From assembly GCF_027627575.1 (NCBI RefSeq), contig NZ_CP114065.1, positions 5,766,001 through 5,830,000 of the forward strand: a DNA stretch of 64,000 nt, in the 5' to 3' direction. The DNA comes from Kribbella sp. CA-293567 (GTDB taxonomy: Bacteria > Actinomycetota > Actinomycetes > Propionibacteriales > Kribbellaceae). Shown one piece after another: positions 24,594 to 33,913 of this stretch. Below the pieces are notes generated by a model, which had not been told where the DNA came from, searched no databases, and saw only the letters and a list, made by a program, of their open reading frames with translations. The position numbers and the translations under genes were made by a program. Within the stretch, counting starts at the first letter, position 1, and every line of letters begins with the position of its first letter.

Positions 24594-27500
24594 GTCCCTT
24601 GACCAAGGGCGGCAAGCAGGTCGTGCAGGGTCCCGTAGCCACGGCAATCCGGCGCGCACTGCTTGTCGGCCTGCAGCAGCAGATCGTTGTCGAGGTCGTG
24701 CTGGCTCGAGCGGGACAGCGTCCAGCCGAGCGGTGCGGACAGCGACGGCTGGGTGCTCTGACTGATGACGTAGACGGGGTTGGGTAGCTTGCCGCGAAGT
24801 TCGGCGCAGGCTGTGGAGGTCGAGCACAGCTGGCCGACCGCGGCCGCCCGAGCCTCCCGGAGCAGGGCCCGGTCGTTGGTGCCGTCCTCCTTGGCGCTGA
24901 CCAGCTTTGTCAGCGGCGGCACCAACAACTCGGGAACAGCAGGCAGGTTCGTCCCGGGCGTGAAGGTGTTGCCGATGCCGTCGACCGGATCGTCGTTGCC
25001 CACGCTGTAGTCCTTGCCGGTGCCGTTCTCGATGTAGACGACCAACGGCACCAACACCTCACCGGTGCCTGCGGCAAGGACCTTGTCGTTGTGCTCGCGG
25101 ACAGCAGGCCCCCAGAGCGGCGCGAGGTCCACGATCGTGCCGACCCCGGTGTTGTCGGTGTAGCCTCCGTCGACCAATTGCGCCGCCTTCAAGTCACCAC
25201 AGCGGTCGACCACACCTGACGGCGTCACATACGGGAAGCGACTGGCCAGCAAACCCGCGGTCAATGCCGGCACGTTGCCCGAGCATCCGAAGGCACCGAA
25301 GAGGTCGTAGTTGTGCGCTCCCGCGACTCCGGCGCCACACACCGGCGAGCCGTCCGCCGCGCGGGCTCCTTCGCTCAGATCGACTTGGCTCACCAGCGCG
25401 CGGCACCCGTCGCGCACCGCTGTCGTGGTCAGAATCAGTTGCCCGGTCATCGCGTTCTCGGCCTTGCCATCCGCCGGCAGGAACAACGTACGTAGGGCGG
25501 GCACCTGACGCTCCCAAGCCGTCTCCATCAGCCCGGCCCGATCGAGCGGCTGTCGCGCAGGCGTCCGGTACTCCGCTGCCGCGTCGAACCGCAGCCCGGC
25601 GACGCTGGCCAGCAGATCGCTCGACAGCGTCGAGATCGTCGCCGCGCCGAGCGCCTCGTGTCCCGCGATCGCCTTGACGGCCGCGAGCGGCTCATCGGTG
25701 AAGCGGGCCAGGGTCAGGCCGAAAGCTCCGCCACTGGCACCACCCGAGAACAGCACCGAGTGCTTCGCACACCCGTTGCCCGCAGTACTGATCCTCTGCA
25801 GGGCGGAAGTAGTCCAGTACGTCGCCCGGATACCGCCGCCCTCCGCGGCGACCATGATCATCGGCCGCAGGCTGAGTCCACCGTCCAACGGGACAGTGCA
25901 CCGCGTCGCCTGAGCTTCCCAGGCATCGAACGCCTCTCGCAGTTGCGGCCGATCGGGCAGCGCGGGCGCGGGGCCGGCCGTCAACGGATGGACCTCGGTC
26001 TTGTCACCGATCAAGCTCGTCAGCAGCATCGCGAGCAGCAGCAACCCGATAACGGGCGTCGCGCGCAGCCGCAGCCGGCTGGTCTGGAAGATCTCCGGCG
26101 GCTGACGCTCCTGGGCATAGGCCACCACGACTCCGGCCAGCACCACCAAGGTGGTCAACGCGAGCATCGTCGCTCCCAGTACGCCGAGCACTTCGGCGAT
26201 CCGCCGCGGGAAGGACCCCAGCAGCAGGATCCCGGCACTCGCGCCGAGGACGAACCCGGCCCGCACTTTGCTCCGAGGCGGCGTGACCACCGTGGTCTGC
26301 CCGTCGCGGTTGACGCCAGGACTGGCGAGGTGGCCGTACCAGCCGAGCAGCCCGGTGGCTTCCGGCCGCCCCCACCGCTGGATCGCCGTCAGCACCGGCC
26401 AGGAAGCGAGCCACACGCCGACCCCGAGGGCGACACCGATCAGCACTGCGATGGTCGGATGCACGACGTACGACGAGTCGAACAGCCCGACCGCGTCACC
26501 GGCGGCGAGACCGGTGAACGCCCGAACCATGCCCAGACCACCCAGGGAGACCGCGGTCACTGCAAGCATGTCGCCGGCGATCATCACGTCTCGCGGGAAC
26601 CACGGCCCGACCTTGCGCAGCTCCTTCGGCTGCACGTCCGGCTTGCCGCGTAGGAGCCGCGACAGGCCGAGGACCAGCAAGGGGATCAGGCAGAAGACGA
26701 ACAGCCGCCGTTTGAAGACCTCCCCCTGACCGGAGACGGCGATCAGCAAAGCGACCAGCGGCATCAGGACCGGGCCGACCAGCCAGAGCTTGAGGTTCTG
26801 GCGGCGTGGCTCGCCGTCGCTGGCGTAGAACGGCCAGCCGTAGCTGTCGCCACGCACTCGGCGCACAGCCCAGTCGCTCCGGATCCTGCCCAGCAGGAAG
26901 ACCACGGGCAGCAGCACGGCGTAGTACAGAAGCGCGGCGGCGATCGCGTGCCAGATGCCGGTGCCGTCGTCGAGCCATCGCCGTTGCACGTCCGGCAGTT
27001 GGTCGAGCACATCGGTGCCCGGCACAACCGTCAGCAGCGCCAGCGGCAGGAAGGCGAGCATGCTGAAGCGCTGGATCCACAGAGCGCGACGGATTCGCGG
27101 TACGGCGGCCTTGATCGTCGGCCAGTGGTAGCTGAACAGGAGCACGAGGACGGAGGCGAACGCCACCCACTTCAGCATGGTGACCACCGTGAGGCCGATC
27201 ACCTGGGAGTGGGCCACACAGTCACCGCCGCCACACCGCTGCCGGCCGAGCAGGTGGGTGCCGAGATTTTCGACCACGTCGAGCCCTGCCAGCAGCAGGA
27301 CCGGCGTCGTCGGGACGAACCGCCGCAGGGCCGGGACGTAGAGCGCGATGAAGACGAAGTCGAGGATCAGGAAGATCGTGAGCAGCGGCAGCCAGTCGGC
27401 GAGTTGCTCGCCGGTCAGCTTCGCGTGCCAGCCGCCGTACTCCTGAGCGGCGAGCGGTCCGCTCATTCCGCTGAAGGACCACGACGAGCCGCCCTCGGCC

Positions 27501-27712
27501 AGGAACCCCGCCGCCAGCAAGCTGACCTCGTTCATCGCCAGCCCGACCGCCATCAGCGCGGCCAGCATCGCCCCCACCCAGCGAAAGTCGGCAGGCGCCG
27601 GGCCGCCCGCTTCCGTCGGCGCGGCCTCGGCCACCACTACGCCGGCTCCCAGCGCGTCGCTGGTCGCCTCGTCGGTCACCGCCGTTTCGGTTGCCGCCGT
27701 ATCCCCCACCAT
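24590..27712 (-). CDS. Large membrane protein with C-terminal patatin-like phospholipase domain
   Basis: 1040 residues from the ATG at 27712 (1050 from a GTG at 27742; neither ribosome site decides). Roughly the first 580 residues carry about ten or more membrane helices; the rest is soluble. In 27742 numbering, AEGGGIRA (about 634) is the oxyanion Gly loop, SGGASGG (Ser about 670) the nucleophile elbow, and LVDGGYTDNTG (Asp about 858) the second member of a patatin Ser-Asp dyad. This suggests a membrane-anchored lipid acyl hydrolase. Several cysteines lie in the C-terminal domain, so it may face the outside. A stand-alone gene that converges on the GH31 gene with no gap. Substrate unknown. 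Confidence 0.78.
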   Translation of the reverse strand: MVGDTAATETAVTDEATSDALGAGVVVAEAAPTEAGGPAPADFRWVGAMLAALMAVGLAMNEVSLLAAGFLAEGGSSWSFSGMSGPLAAQEYGGWHAKLTGEQLADWLPLLTIFLILDFVFIALYVPALRRFVPTTPVLLLAGLDVVENLGTHLLGRQRCGGGDCVAHSQVIGLTVVTMLKWVAFASVLVLLFSYHWPTIKAAVPRIRRALWIQRFSMLAFLPLALLTVVPGTDVLDQLPDVQRRWLDDGTGIWHAIAAALLYYAVLLPVVFLLGRIRSDWAVRRVRGDSYGWPFYASDGEPRRQNLKLWLVGPVLMPLVALLIAVSGQGEVFKRRLFVFCLIPLLVLGLSRLLRGKPDVQPKELRKVGPWFPRDVMIAGDMLAVTAVSLGGLGMVRAFTGLAAGDAVGLFDSSYVVHPTIAVLIGVALGVGVWLASWPVLTAIQRWGRPEATGLLGWYGHLASPGVNRDGQTTVVTPPRSKVRAGFVLGASAGILLLGSFPRRIAEVLGVLGATMLALTTLVVLAGVVVAYAQERQPPEIFQTSRLRLRATPVIGLLLLAMLLTSLIGDKTEVHPLTAGPAPALPDRPQLREAFDAWEAQATRCTVPLDGGLSLRPMIMVAAEGGGIRATYWTTSALQRISTAGNGCAKHSVLFSGGASGGAFGLTLARFTDEPLAAVKAIAGHEALGAATISTLSSDLLASVAGLRFDAAAEYRTPARQPLDRAGLMETAWERQVPALRTLFLPADGKAENAMTGQLILTTTAVRDGCRALVSQVDLSEGARAADGSPVCGAGVAGAHNYDLFGAFGCSGNVPALTAGLLASRFPYVTPSGVVDRCGDLKAAQLVDGGYTDNTGVGTIVDLAPLWGPAVREHNDKVLAAGTGEVLVPLVVYIENGTGKDYSVGNDDPVDGIGNTFTPGTNLPAVPELLVPPLTKLVSAKEDGTNDRALLREARAAAVGQLCSTSTACAELRGKLPNPVYVISQSTQPSLSAPLGWTLSRSSQHDLDNDLLLQADKQCAPDCRGYGTLHDLLAALGQGT

Positions 27713-27877
27713 CGCCCACTCGCCCCCCGGCCACAGATCCACTACTCCCAGTCACATTGCTGCACACTCCGCTGCGTCCGACAAGAGTTCGGCGCCGTTC
27801 GGATCAGCCTTCCTGGCAAGTCGGCGACCCACGCGAGGTCGAGCCCGGGGCCTGGCCTCGCCTCCCTCAGCCAGTCT

Positions 27878-27900
27878 GATTGCCCGAATGTCGGACAATC
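27878..27900. promoter_or_regulatory. Palindromic operator candidate upstream of ornithine aminotransferase
   Basis: GATTGCCCG (27878-27886) and CGGACAATC (27892-27900) form an inverted repeat with one mismatch around a five-base centre. It lies 78 bp before the aminotransferase start. The size and place suit an Lrp/AsnC- or GntR-type regulator of amino-acid catabolism; no such regulator gene is in the window. Confidence 0.45.
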
Positions 27901-27977
27901 TGCACCTCGGCCACCGCAGCCGCGCGGCGGCCCTCTAAGCTCGGCCGGACCGAGCTTCGTGACCGAAAGGCGTATCC

Positions 27978-29180
27978 GTGACCGATCCGATCGTGCTGGA
28001 AGAGACCTATGGCGCGCACAACTACCACCCGCTGCCGGTCACGGTGGCGACCGCGGAAGGCGTCTGGGTCACCGACACCTCGGGCCGGCGCTACCTGGAC
28101 TGCCTGGCCGGCTACTCCGCGCTCAACTTCGGCCACCGGCACCCGGCACTGATCGCCGCCGCGACCGAGCAGCTCGGCCGCGTCACGCTCACCAGCCGCG
28201 CCTTCCACCACGACCAGCTCGGCCCGTTCTGTGCCGAGCTCGCCGCACTGTCGGGCAAGGACGCCGTGCTGCCGATGAACTCCGGCGCCGAAGCGGTCGA
28301 GACGGCACTCAAGCTGGCTCGCCGCTGGGGCTACCTGGTCAAGGGCGTCCCGGACGGCCAGGCCACCATCATCGTTGCTGACGGCAACTTCCACGGCCGG
28401 ACCATCAGCATCATCAGCTTCTCCGGTGACGCCGAGGCGCACGACAACTACGGCCCCTACACCCCCGGCTTCCGTTCCGTCCCGTACGGCGACGCCGCCG
28501 CGCTGGAGGCCGCGATCGACGAGACCACCGTCGCCGTCCTGGTCGAGCCGGTCCAGGGCGAGGCAGGTGTCGTCGTACCGCCGGCCGGCTACCTGGCCGC
28601 GGTGCGCGAGCTCTGCAGCAGGAACCAGGTGCTGATGATGGCCGACGAGATCCAGTCCGGGCTGGGCCGGGCCGGCGCCACCTTCGCCAGCGCGCGGGCA
28701 GGCGTCGTACCGGATGTGTACGTGCTCGGCAAGGCGCTCGGCGGCGGAATCATGCCGCTGTCGGCTGTCGTCGCCGACCGCGCGGTGATGGATGTCATCA
28801 CCCCGGGCACGCACGGCAGCACGTTCGGCGGCAACCCGCTCGCGGTGGCGATCGGTCGGGCCGTGGTCAAGCTGCTCGAACCGGGTGAACTGCAGGCGCA
28901 CGCATTGGCGATGGAGCAGGAACTACGCGACCGGCTGGAGCCGCTGCAGGCGCATGGCCTCGCCGGACTGCGAGTGCACGGCCTGTGGGCCGGACTCGAC
29001 CTCGACCCCGCGCTCGGATCGGGCCGCGCGTTGTGCGAGCAACTCGCGCAGCACGGCGTACTGGCGAAGGACACGCACGGCTCGACCATCCGGCTGTCAC
29101 CGCCGCTGGTGATCACCACCGACGACCTCGACTGGATGACCGACCGTCTCGCGCTGTCGCTCAAGGCACTGGCCGGCTGA
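27978..29180 (+). CDS. rocD: Ornithine aminotransferase
   Basis: 400 residues, class III PLP aminotransferase. N-terminal EETYGAHNYHPLPVTVATAEG is the hallmark of ornithine-oxo-acid transaminase. MMADEIQSGLGRAG contains the PLP-interacting Asp and YVLGKALGGGIMP the Schiff-base Lys. It converts ornithine and 2-oxoglutarate to glutamate semialdehyde and glutamate in arginine catabolism. GTG start at 27978 follows GAAAGG. No arginine-pathway genes flank it; a terminator follows. Confidence 0.9.
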   Translation: MTDPIVLEETYGAHNYHPLPVTVATAEGVWVTDTSGRRYLDCLAGYSALNFGHRHPALIAAATEQLGRVTLTSRAFHHDQLGPFCAELAALSGKDAVLPMNSGAEAVETALKLARRWGYLVKGVPDGQATIIVADGNFHGRTISIISFSGDAEAHDNYGPYTPGFRSVPYGDAAALEAAIDETTVAVLVEPVQGEAGVVVPPAGYLAAVRELCSRNQVLMMADEIQSGLGRAGATFASARAGVVPDVYVLGKALGGGIMPLSAVVADRAVMDVITPGTHGSTFGGNPLAVAIGRAVVKLLEPGELQAHALAMEQELRDRLEPLQAHGLAGLRVHGLWAGLDLDPALGSGRALCEQLAQHGVLAKDTHGSTIRLSPPLVITTDDLDWMTDRLALSLKALAG

Positions 29181-29187
29181 TCGGGCC

Positions 29188-29225
29188 GGGTGCCATCGCC
29201 GGGCGTCAAGTCGGCGATGGCACCC
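29188..29225. terminator. Bidirectional terminator between rocD and the mannanase operon
   Basis: Perfect 14-bp arms GGGTGCCATCGCCG (29188-29201) and CGGCGATGGCACCC (29212-29225) with a 10-nt loop, in the 75-bp gap between convergent genes. Confidence 0.8.
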
Positions 29226-29255
29226 CACTCGTGCAGGTCGAGCTGAGTCAGTTGC

Positions 29256-30644
29256 TCAGCTCGGCAACGTCCACTGCTGCCAGGGGTTGGCGTTGGCGTC
29301 CCAGATCTGCAGCCGGGTGCCGTTGGCAGTGTTTCCACCAGGGGCGTCGAGGTTGCGGCCGGACTGCGGATTACGCAGCTGGGAGCCGGTCCGCTGCCAC
29401 TGCTGGGCCCCGCTGCCGTTGCAGTCCCAGAGCTGGATCCTGGTGCCGTTGGCGGTTCCGCCGCTGGTCACATCGAGACACTTGCCCAGGGCACGGATCG
29501 TGTTGTCGGTCCCGACGGTCCAGCGCTGCGCGGTACCGCCGTTGCAGTCCCACAACTGGACCGCGGTGCCGTTGGCCGTGCTCGCCCCCGCGACGTCGAC
29601 GCACTTGCCGCCGACTCCGGTGATCTGCCCGGTCCGGGACTGCGGCGGGTTCGATCCGCCGGGCAGGACGACCTCACCCTGGTTCAGGACCCGGGGCAGG
29701 GCGTACGCCGTACGGATCTCCGCGTCGGTGTTGCTGCCGCGCAACTGCTCCGACCAGAGCATGAAGTAGGACCAGCGTGGCTGGCTGCCGAGCAGCGAGG
29801 CGGTGGGTACCTTGCCCAGCTCGGCGAGCGCGATCGGCTTGGTACCGGCGATGTTCTGCAACTGCTGGTAGTCGCTCGCGCTGGGCAGTCCCTTGTACCA
29901 GACGTCCAGCGAGACGACGTCGACGTAGCCTGCACCCGGGTAGTAGTTCGCCCAGCCACCGGCCGGGTTGTCCTGCACGTTCCAGACCCAGATCAGGTTG
30001 TCCAGACCCTGGCTGTCGAAGTAGTCCTTCATCTGCTGGTAGATCTTCGCGCCACCGTTGGCGCCCGGCTGGTTGCCCCACCAGTTCCAGCTCTCGTTCA
30101 TCTCGTGGAACGGCCGCCACAGCACTGGGATCCTGGCGTCCTTGAGCTGGCGCAGGTAGGGAACGACCTCCGCCATCCGGCTCCGCCAGACGTTGTTCAA
30201 GGTGGTGCCGCCGGTGACGATCTCACGGAACTGATCGGGCGTGATCTGCCGCTTCACGCCACCCTCGAACTCACAGGTGCGCGCCACCGTCGGGGAGCAG
30301 GCGTGCCAGGTCAGTGCTACCAGGGATCCGTTGTTCCACTCGGTCCTGGCCTGGTCGATCACGCGCTGCCGGTTGTCGACGTCGTCCGCGCGGAACATCA
30401 TGTCCCCGCCCCACAGCCCGGGGTACAGGCCGGTGACGTCCTTGACCTGCTGGGTGTACTGCGCCGGCTGGGCGGCCGGTTCCTTGTTGTGCTGGCCGGA
30501 CACGATGCCCTGACCGGTGATCGACTTCAGGTAGTTGAGGACGGTCTGTTTGGGAGTGGCCGGAAACGCCTGCGCCTGGGGTGTGCCGAGCGGCACCAGG
30601 GCCAGTACGGCCAGGGCGGCGACGACTTTGGGGCGGAAGTACAC
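29256..30644 (-). CDS. Secreted GH26 beta-mannanase with ricin-type CBM13
   Basis: 462 residues. Signal peptide about 1-26 (ending AQA). GH26 domain about 30-325: WRPFHEMNESWNWWG carries the acid/base (about Glu181) and ALAELGK the nucleophile (about Glu275). A C-terminal ricin-B lectin module (about 335-462) has three QxW repeats (LWDCNGGTAQRW, LWDCNGSGAQQW, IWDANANPWQQW). It would cut beta-1,4-mannan outside the cell. GTG start at 30644 has a perfect AGGAGG that overlaps the stop codon of the upstream GH2 gene. Last gene of the mannan operon. Confidence 0.92.
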   Translation of the reverse strand: MYFRPKVVAALAVLALVPLGTPQAQAFPATPKQTVLNYLKSITGQGIVSGQHNKEPAAQPAQYTQQVKDVTGLYPGLWGGDMMFRADDVDNRQRVIDQARTEWNNGSLVALTWHACSPTVARTCEFEGGVKRQITPDQFREIVTGGTTLNNVWRSRMAEVVPYLRQLKDARIPVLWRPFHEMNESWNWWGNQPGANGGAKIYQQMKDYFDSQGLDNLIWVWNVQDNPAGGWANYYPGAGYVDVVSLDVWYKGLPSASDYQQLQNIAGTKPIALAELGKVPTASLLGSQPRWSYFMLWSEQLRGSNTDAEIRTAYALPRVLNQGEVVLPGGSNPPQSRTGQITGVGGKCVDVAGASTANGTAVQLWDCNGGTAQRWTVGTDNTIRALGKCLDVTSGGTANGTRIQLWDCNGSGAQQWQRTGSQLRNPQSGRNLDAPGGNTANGTRLQIWDANANPWQQWTLPS

Positions 30645-30653
30645 CTTTTCCTC

Positions 30654-33101
30654 CTAGGGGTTGATACAGAACACCGCTGCACGGAGCAGCGCTGGATCGA
30701 GGCCGGCCGGATCGAGGCCGGTGATACCGACCGCACAGCTCTCGCCGGGCAGAAGGGTGACGAGCCCCCGGTCGGCCTGGGCCTCCGGCGCGAGCCGGTC
30801 GGCCTGGACGAGGAGATCCCGCACGAAGGTCCGCGCCGTGATCGTCACGACGAGACCGCCGGGCGCGGGCTCGACGGCGAGCAGCAGGTCGGCCGGTGGA
30901 TAGCAGAACTCGCGGTCCTCCGAGCCGAGTACGACGTCGCGCAGGTCGCCGGCGTCGGCCACGAGGAGCTCCCGTCCGGTGTCCTTGAAGCTGCTCACCT
31001 CGTCGGACAGCGGCAACAGAGCCACGGAGTACGCCGGTACCGCGAACGGCAGCACGTCTTCGGCCAGGACGCCGCCGTCGGCCAGCATCCGGCGTACCGA
31101 GGTGACGCCGGTCCACTCCTGGCCCGATTGGTTGTCCACGGCAACACAGCGGACTCCGTCGCGGACCTGGAGGGTGAGCAGTCGATCGGCGTACAGGCGG
31201 CGAAGCTCGTAGTACAGGGGTTTGGGGCGGCCGGCGCCGTCGATCGCCGACCAGGACGTGACCGGCCAGCAGTCGTTGAGCTGCCACAGGACGGTGCCTG
31301 CGCAGACCGGCCAGTGGGATCGCCAGTGCCCGACGGCAGTCGCGATCGCGCGGGCCTGGTTGACCTGGGTCAGGTAGTGCCAGCGATCGAAGTTCTCGGG
31401 AGGCCGGAAGTGGTGTGCCAGGCCCCGGTCGAGCTTGCCGAGACCGTCCTCGGCGCGTTGGTGGTGACGCATGCCGGGCGAGTCGGCGGAGAGTTCCTGG
31501 CCGGGCAGCGCTGCCCGCAGCGTCGTGTAGGCGGCCGGAGCCTGCCAGCCGAACTCGGCCGCGAACCGCGGGACGTCGTTGAGGTAGTCGGTGTAGTCGC
31601 GGCGGTTCCACACCTCCCAGAAATGGGACGGGCCGTGCGCCGGGTCGTTGGGATGGTGGTCCCAGGAGCCGGACCAAGGGCTGCCGGCGCAGTACGGGCG
31701 AGTGGGGTCGAGTTCGGCGACGACGCGCGGCAACAGGTCGACGTAGTAGCCCTCGCCCCACGTCCGGCCGGCCAGTGGTTCCTCCCAGTCCCAGTCACGA
31801 AACCCCCAGAGGTTCTCGTTGTTGCCGTTCCACAGCACCAGACTCGGATGGGACATCAGCCGTACGACGTTGTCGCGCGCCTCGGCCTCCACCTCACCGG
31901 CCAGCGGCTCCTCCTCCGGGTACGCCGCGCAGGCGAACAGGAAGTCCTGCCAGACCATCAGGCCGAGCTCGTCGCACAGGTCGTAGAAGGCGTCGTCCTC
32001 GTAGATGCCGCCGCCCCACACCCGGACCAGATTGACCCCCGCCTCCGCGGCCTGGGTCAGTCGGTGACGGTAGCGCTCGGCACCGACCCTGGCCGGCAGT
32101 ACGTCGTCGGGGATCCAGTTGACGCCCCGCGCGAACGTCGCCACCCCGTTGAGCTCGAACCCGAACGCGGTGCCGTGCTGGTCGGCCGACCGGTCCAGCT
32201 TCAGGCTACGAAAGCCGATCCGCCGCTGCCAGGTGTCCAGCTCGGCATCAGCATCCGTAAGAGTCACCTTGCACTCGTACAGGTTCTGCTCGCCGTAGCC
32301 GCGTGGCCACCACAACGCCACGTCCGGCATCTCCAACTCCACTACCGCCGTCTGGGCGCCCGCCGGTAGCTGCACCTCCAAGATCTCTCCTCCCACCTGG
32401 AGGGTGGCCTGCAGTTCCTTGCTCTGTCCCGCCACGGTTCTCTCGACGTCGAGGTGCACCTGGACCCGTCCGATGCCGTCGACAACGGTGACCAGCGGCC
32501 GGACGGCGGCCAGCCGCGCAGTACTCCAGCCTTCCAGCCGGACCGGACGCCAGATCCCTGCCGTCACCAAGGTCGGGCCCCAGTCCCAGCCGAAGCTGCA
32601 GGCCATCTTCCGGAGGTAGTTGAAGGGTTCGGGGTAGGCGTTCGGCCGCTCGCCCAACTCGGCCTTGACCGCCTCGGCCTCCGTGTAGGCCGAGGTGAAC
32701 AGCACCGACAGATGGGAGCCGGTCGCCACCCGCCTGGTGACGTCGAAGCGGTACGTCCGGTGCATGTTCCGGGTGCTGCCGATCTCGGCTCCGTCCAGGG
32801 TTACGGTGGCGACCGTGTCGAGTCCTTCGAAGACCAGGTCGATCCGCTCGCACTCGACCGGGATCGCGGGCACGGTGGTGTCGTAGCGCCAGTCGGCCCG
32901 GCCGATCCAGGCGACCTCCAGTTCATTGCGATCGACGTACGGGTCGGGGATGTGTCCGGCAGCCAGCAGGTCCTGGTGACAGCAGCCGGGAACCTGCGCG
33001 GGCACGATCAGGTCCCGGAGCCGGGCGGCCTCGGCGGGGACCGAACCGCCGGCCAGCCAGACGGTCCACTCCGAGTCCAGTGGTGTGATCTGTTTCTTCA
33101 C
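30654..33101 (-). CDS. GH2 beta-mannosidase (intracellular)
   Basis: 815 residues with the GH2 order: sugar-binding domain (about 1-185, VNLVR region later), immunoglobulin-like domain, then TIM barrel. NGNNENLWG holds the acid/base (about Glu429) and AAEFGWQAP the nucleophile (about Glu516). SFGWDWGPTLVTAGIW is typical of beta-mannosidases. No signal peptide, so it acts on imported manno-oligosaccharides. GTG start at 33101 overlaps the permease stop (GTGA), with GGGAG upstream. The open frame extends much further upstream, but that part is the shadow of the permease gene. Confidence 0.92.
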   Translation of the reverse strand: MKKQITPLDSEWTVWLAGGSVPAEAARLRDLIVPAQVPGCCHQDLLAAGHIPDPYVDRNELEVAWIGRADWRYDTTVPAIPVECERIDLVFEGLDTVATVTLDGAEIGSTRNMHRTYRFDVTRRVATGSHLSVLFTSAYTEAEAVKAELGERPNAYPEPFNYLRKMACSFGWDWGPTLVTAGIWRPVRLEGWSTARLAAVRPLVTVVDGIGRVQVHLDVERTVAGQSKELQATLQVGGEILEVQLPAGAQTAVVELEMPDVALWWPRGYGEQNLYECKVTLTDADAELDTWQRRIGFRSLKLDRSADQHGTAFGFELNGVATFARGVNWIPDDVLPARVGAERYRHRLTQAAEAGVNLVRVWGGGIYEDDAFYDLCDELGLMVWQDFLFACAAYPEEEPLAGEVEAEARDNVVRLMSHPSLVLWNGNNENLWGFRDWDWEEPLAGRTWGEGYYVDLLPRVVAELDPTRPYCAGSPWSGSWDHHPNDPAHGPSHFWEVWNRRDYTDYLNDVPRFAAEFGWQAPAAYTTLRAALPGQELSADSPGMRHHQRAEDGLGKLDRGLAHHFRPPENFDRWHYLTQVNQARAIATAVGHWRSHWPVCAGTVLWQLNDCWPVTSWSAIDGAGRPKPLYYELRRLYADRLLTLQVRDGVRCVAVDNQSGQEWTGVTSVRRMLADGGVLAEDVLPFAVPAYSVALLPLSDEVSSFKDTGRELLVADAGDLRDVVLGSEDREFCYPPADLLLAVEPAPGGLVVTITARTFVRDLLVQADRLAPEAQADRGLVTLLPGESCAVGITGLDPAGLDPALLRAAVFCINP

Positions 33102-33913
33102 TTGGTGGCTCCCGCCGCGAATCCGTTGTAGATGAAGCGTTGCAGCGCCAGGAAGACGACGAGTGTCGGCACAATCACCAGGGCAGCACCCGCCGAGATC
33201 ACCTCCCAGTGCGCTCCGAACGGCCCCTTGAACCGGAACAGGGACGTCGAGACCGTGCCTAGTCCCTCCGAGGGCATGTAGAGGAACGGGATGTAGAAGT
33301 CGTTGTAGATGGCGACTCCCTTCACGATCACCACGGTCGCGATCGCGGGCCGCAGCAACGGCAGGATGACCCGCCAGTAGATGGTCAGCGATCCCGCGCC
33401 GTCGATCCTTGCGGCCTCGTCCAGCGCGATCGGGATCGACCGGATGAACTGCAGGAAGATGTAGATCGACACGATGTCGGTGCCCATGTAGAGCAGGATC
33501 GGCGCCCACCGGCTGCCCATCACGCCCAGCCCGTCGACGACCTGGTAGGTGGCGACCTGGGTCGTCACGCCCGGCACCAGCGCCGCGATCAGGAACAGCG
33601 CCATCACGATCTTCTTGCCGCGGAACCGGTGCCGGTCCACGGCGTACGCCGTCATGGATCCGATGAACACCGTGCCGATCAGCGCGAAGAACAGGATGAA
33701 CGACGTGTTCCACAACGCTCGCAGCATGTGGCCCTGGGTGAAGGCGGTCAGGTAGTTGTCCAGGTTGAACCAGTTCTCCGGCAGCGCCAGCGGACTGCTG
33801 TTGGCCGCCATCTCCTGCTCGGTGCGCAAGGAGGTCAGGAAGATCGCCAGCAGCGGTACCACCACCACAGCGCTTGCCAGCAGCAACGATCCGTACTTGA
33901 GCAGCCGGGTCAT
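33098..33913 (-). CDS. ABC sugar transporter permease (MalG type), mannan operon
   Basis: 271 residues, six predicted helices, EAA loop EAARIDGAGSLTIYWRVILP. Start ATG at 33913 overlaps the stop of the upstream permease (ATGA) and its stop overlaps the beta-mannosidase start. Predicted to import manno-oligosaccharides released by the GH26 enzyme. No ATPase gene in the operon. Confidence 0.9.
   Translation of the reverse strand: MTRLLKYGSLLLASAVVVVPLLAIFLTSLRTEQEMAANSSPLALPENWFNLDNYLTAFTQGHMLRALWNTSFILFFALIGTVFIGSMTAYAVDRHRFRGKKIVMALFLIAALVPGVTTQVATYQVVDGLGVMGSRWAPILLYMGTDIVSIYIFLQFIRSIPIALDEAARIDGAGSLTIYWRVILPLLRPAIATVVIVKGVAIYNDFYIPFLYMPSEGLGTVSTSLFRFKGPFGAHWEVISAGAALVIVPTLVVFLALQRFIYNGFAAGATK

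Noticed and set aside
33102..33713. Long N-terminal extension of the beta-mannosidase frame
   Set aside because: It overlaps the permease coding sequence in another frame. The GH2 sugar-binding domain starts right after GTG 33101, which overlaps the permease stop as expected.
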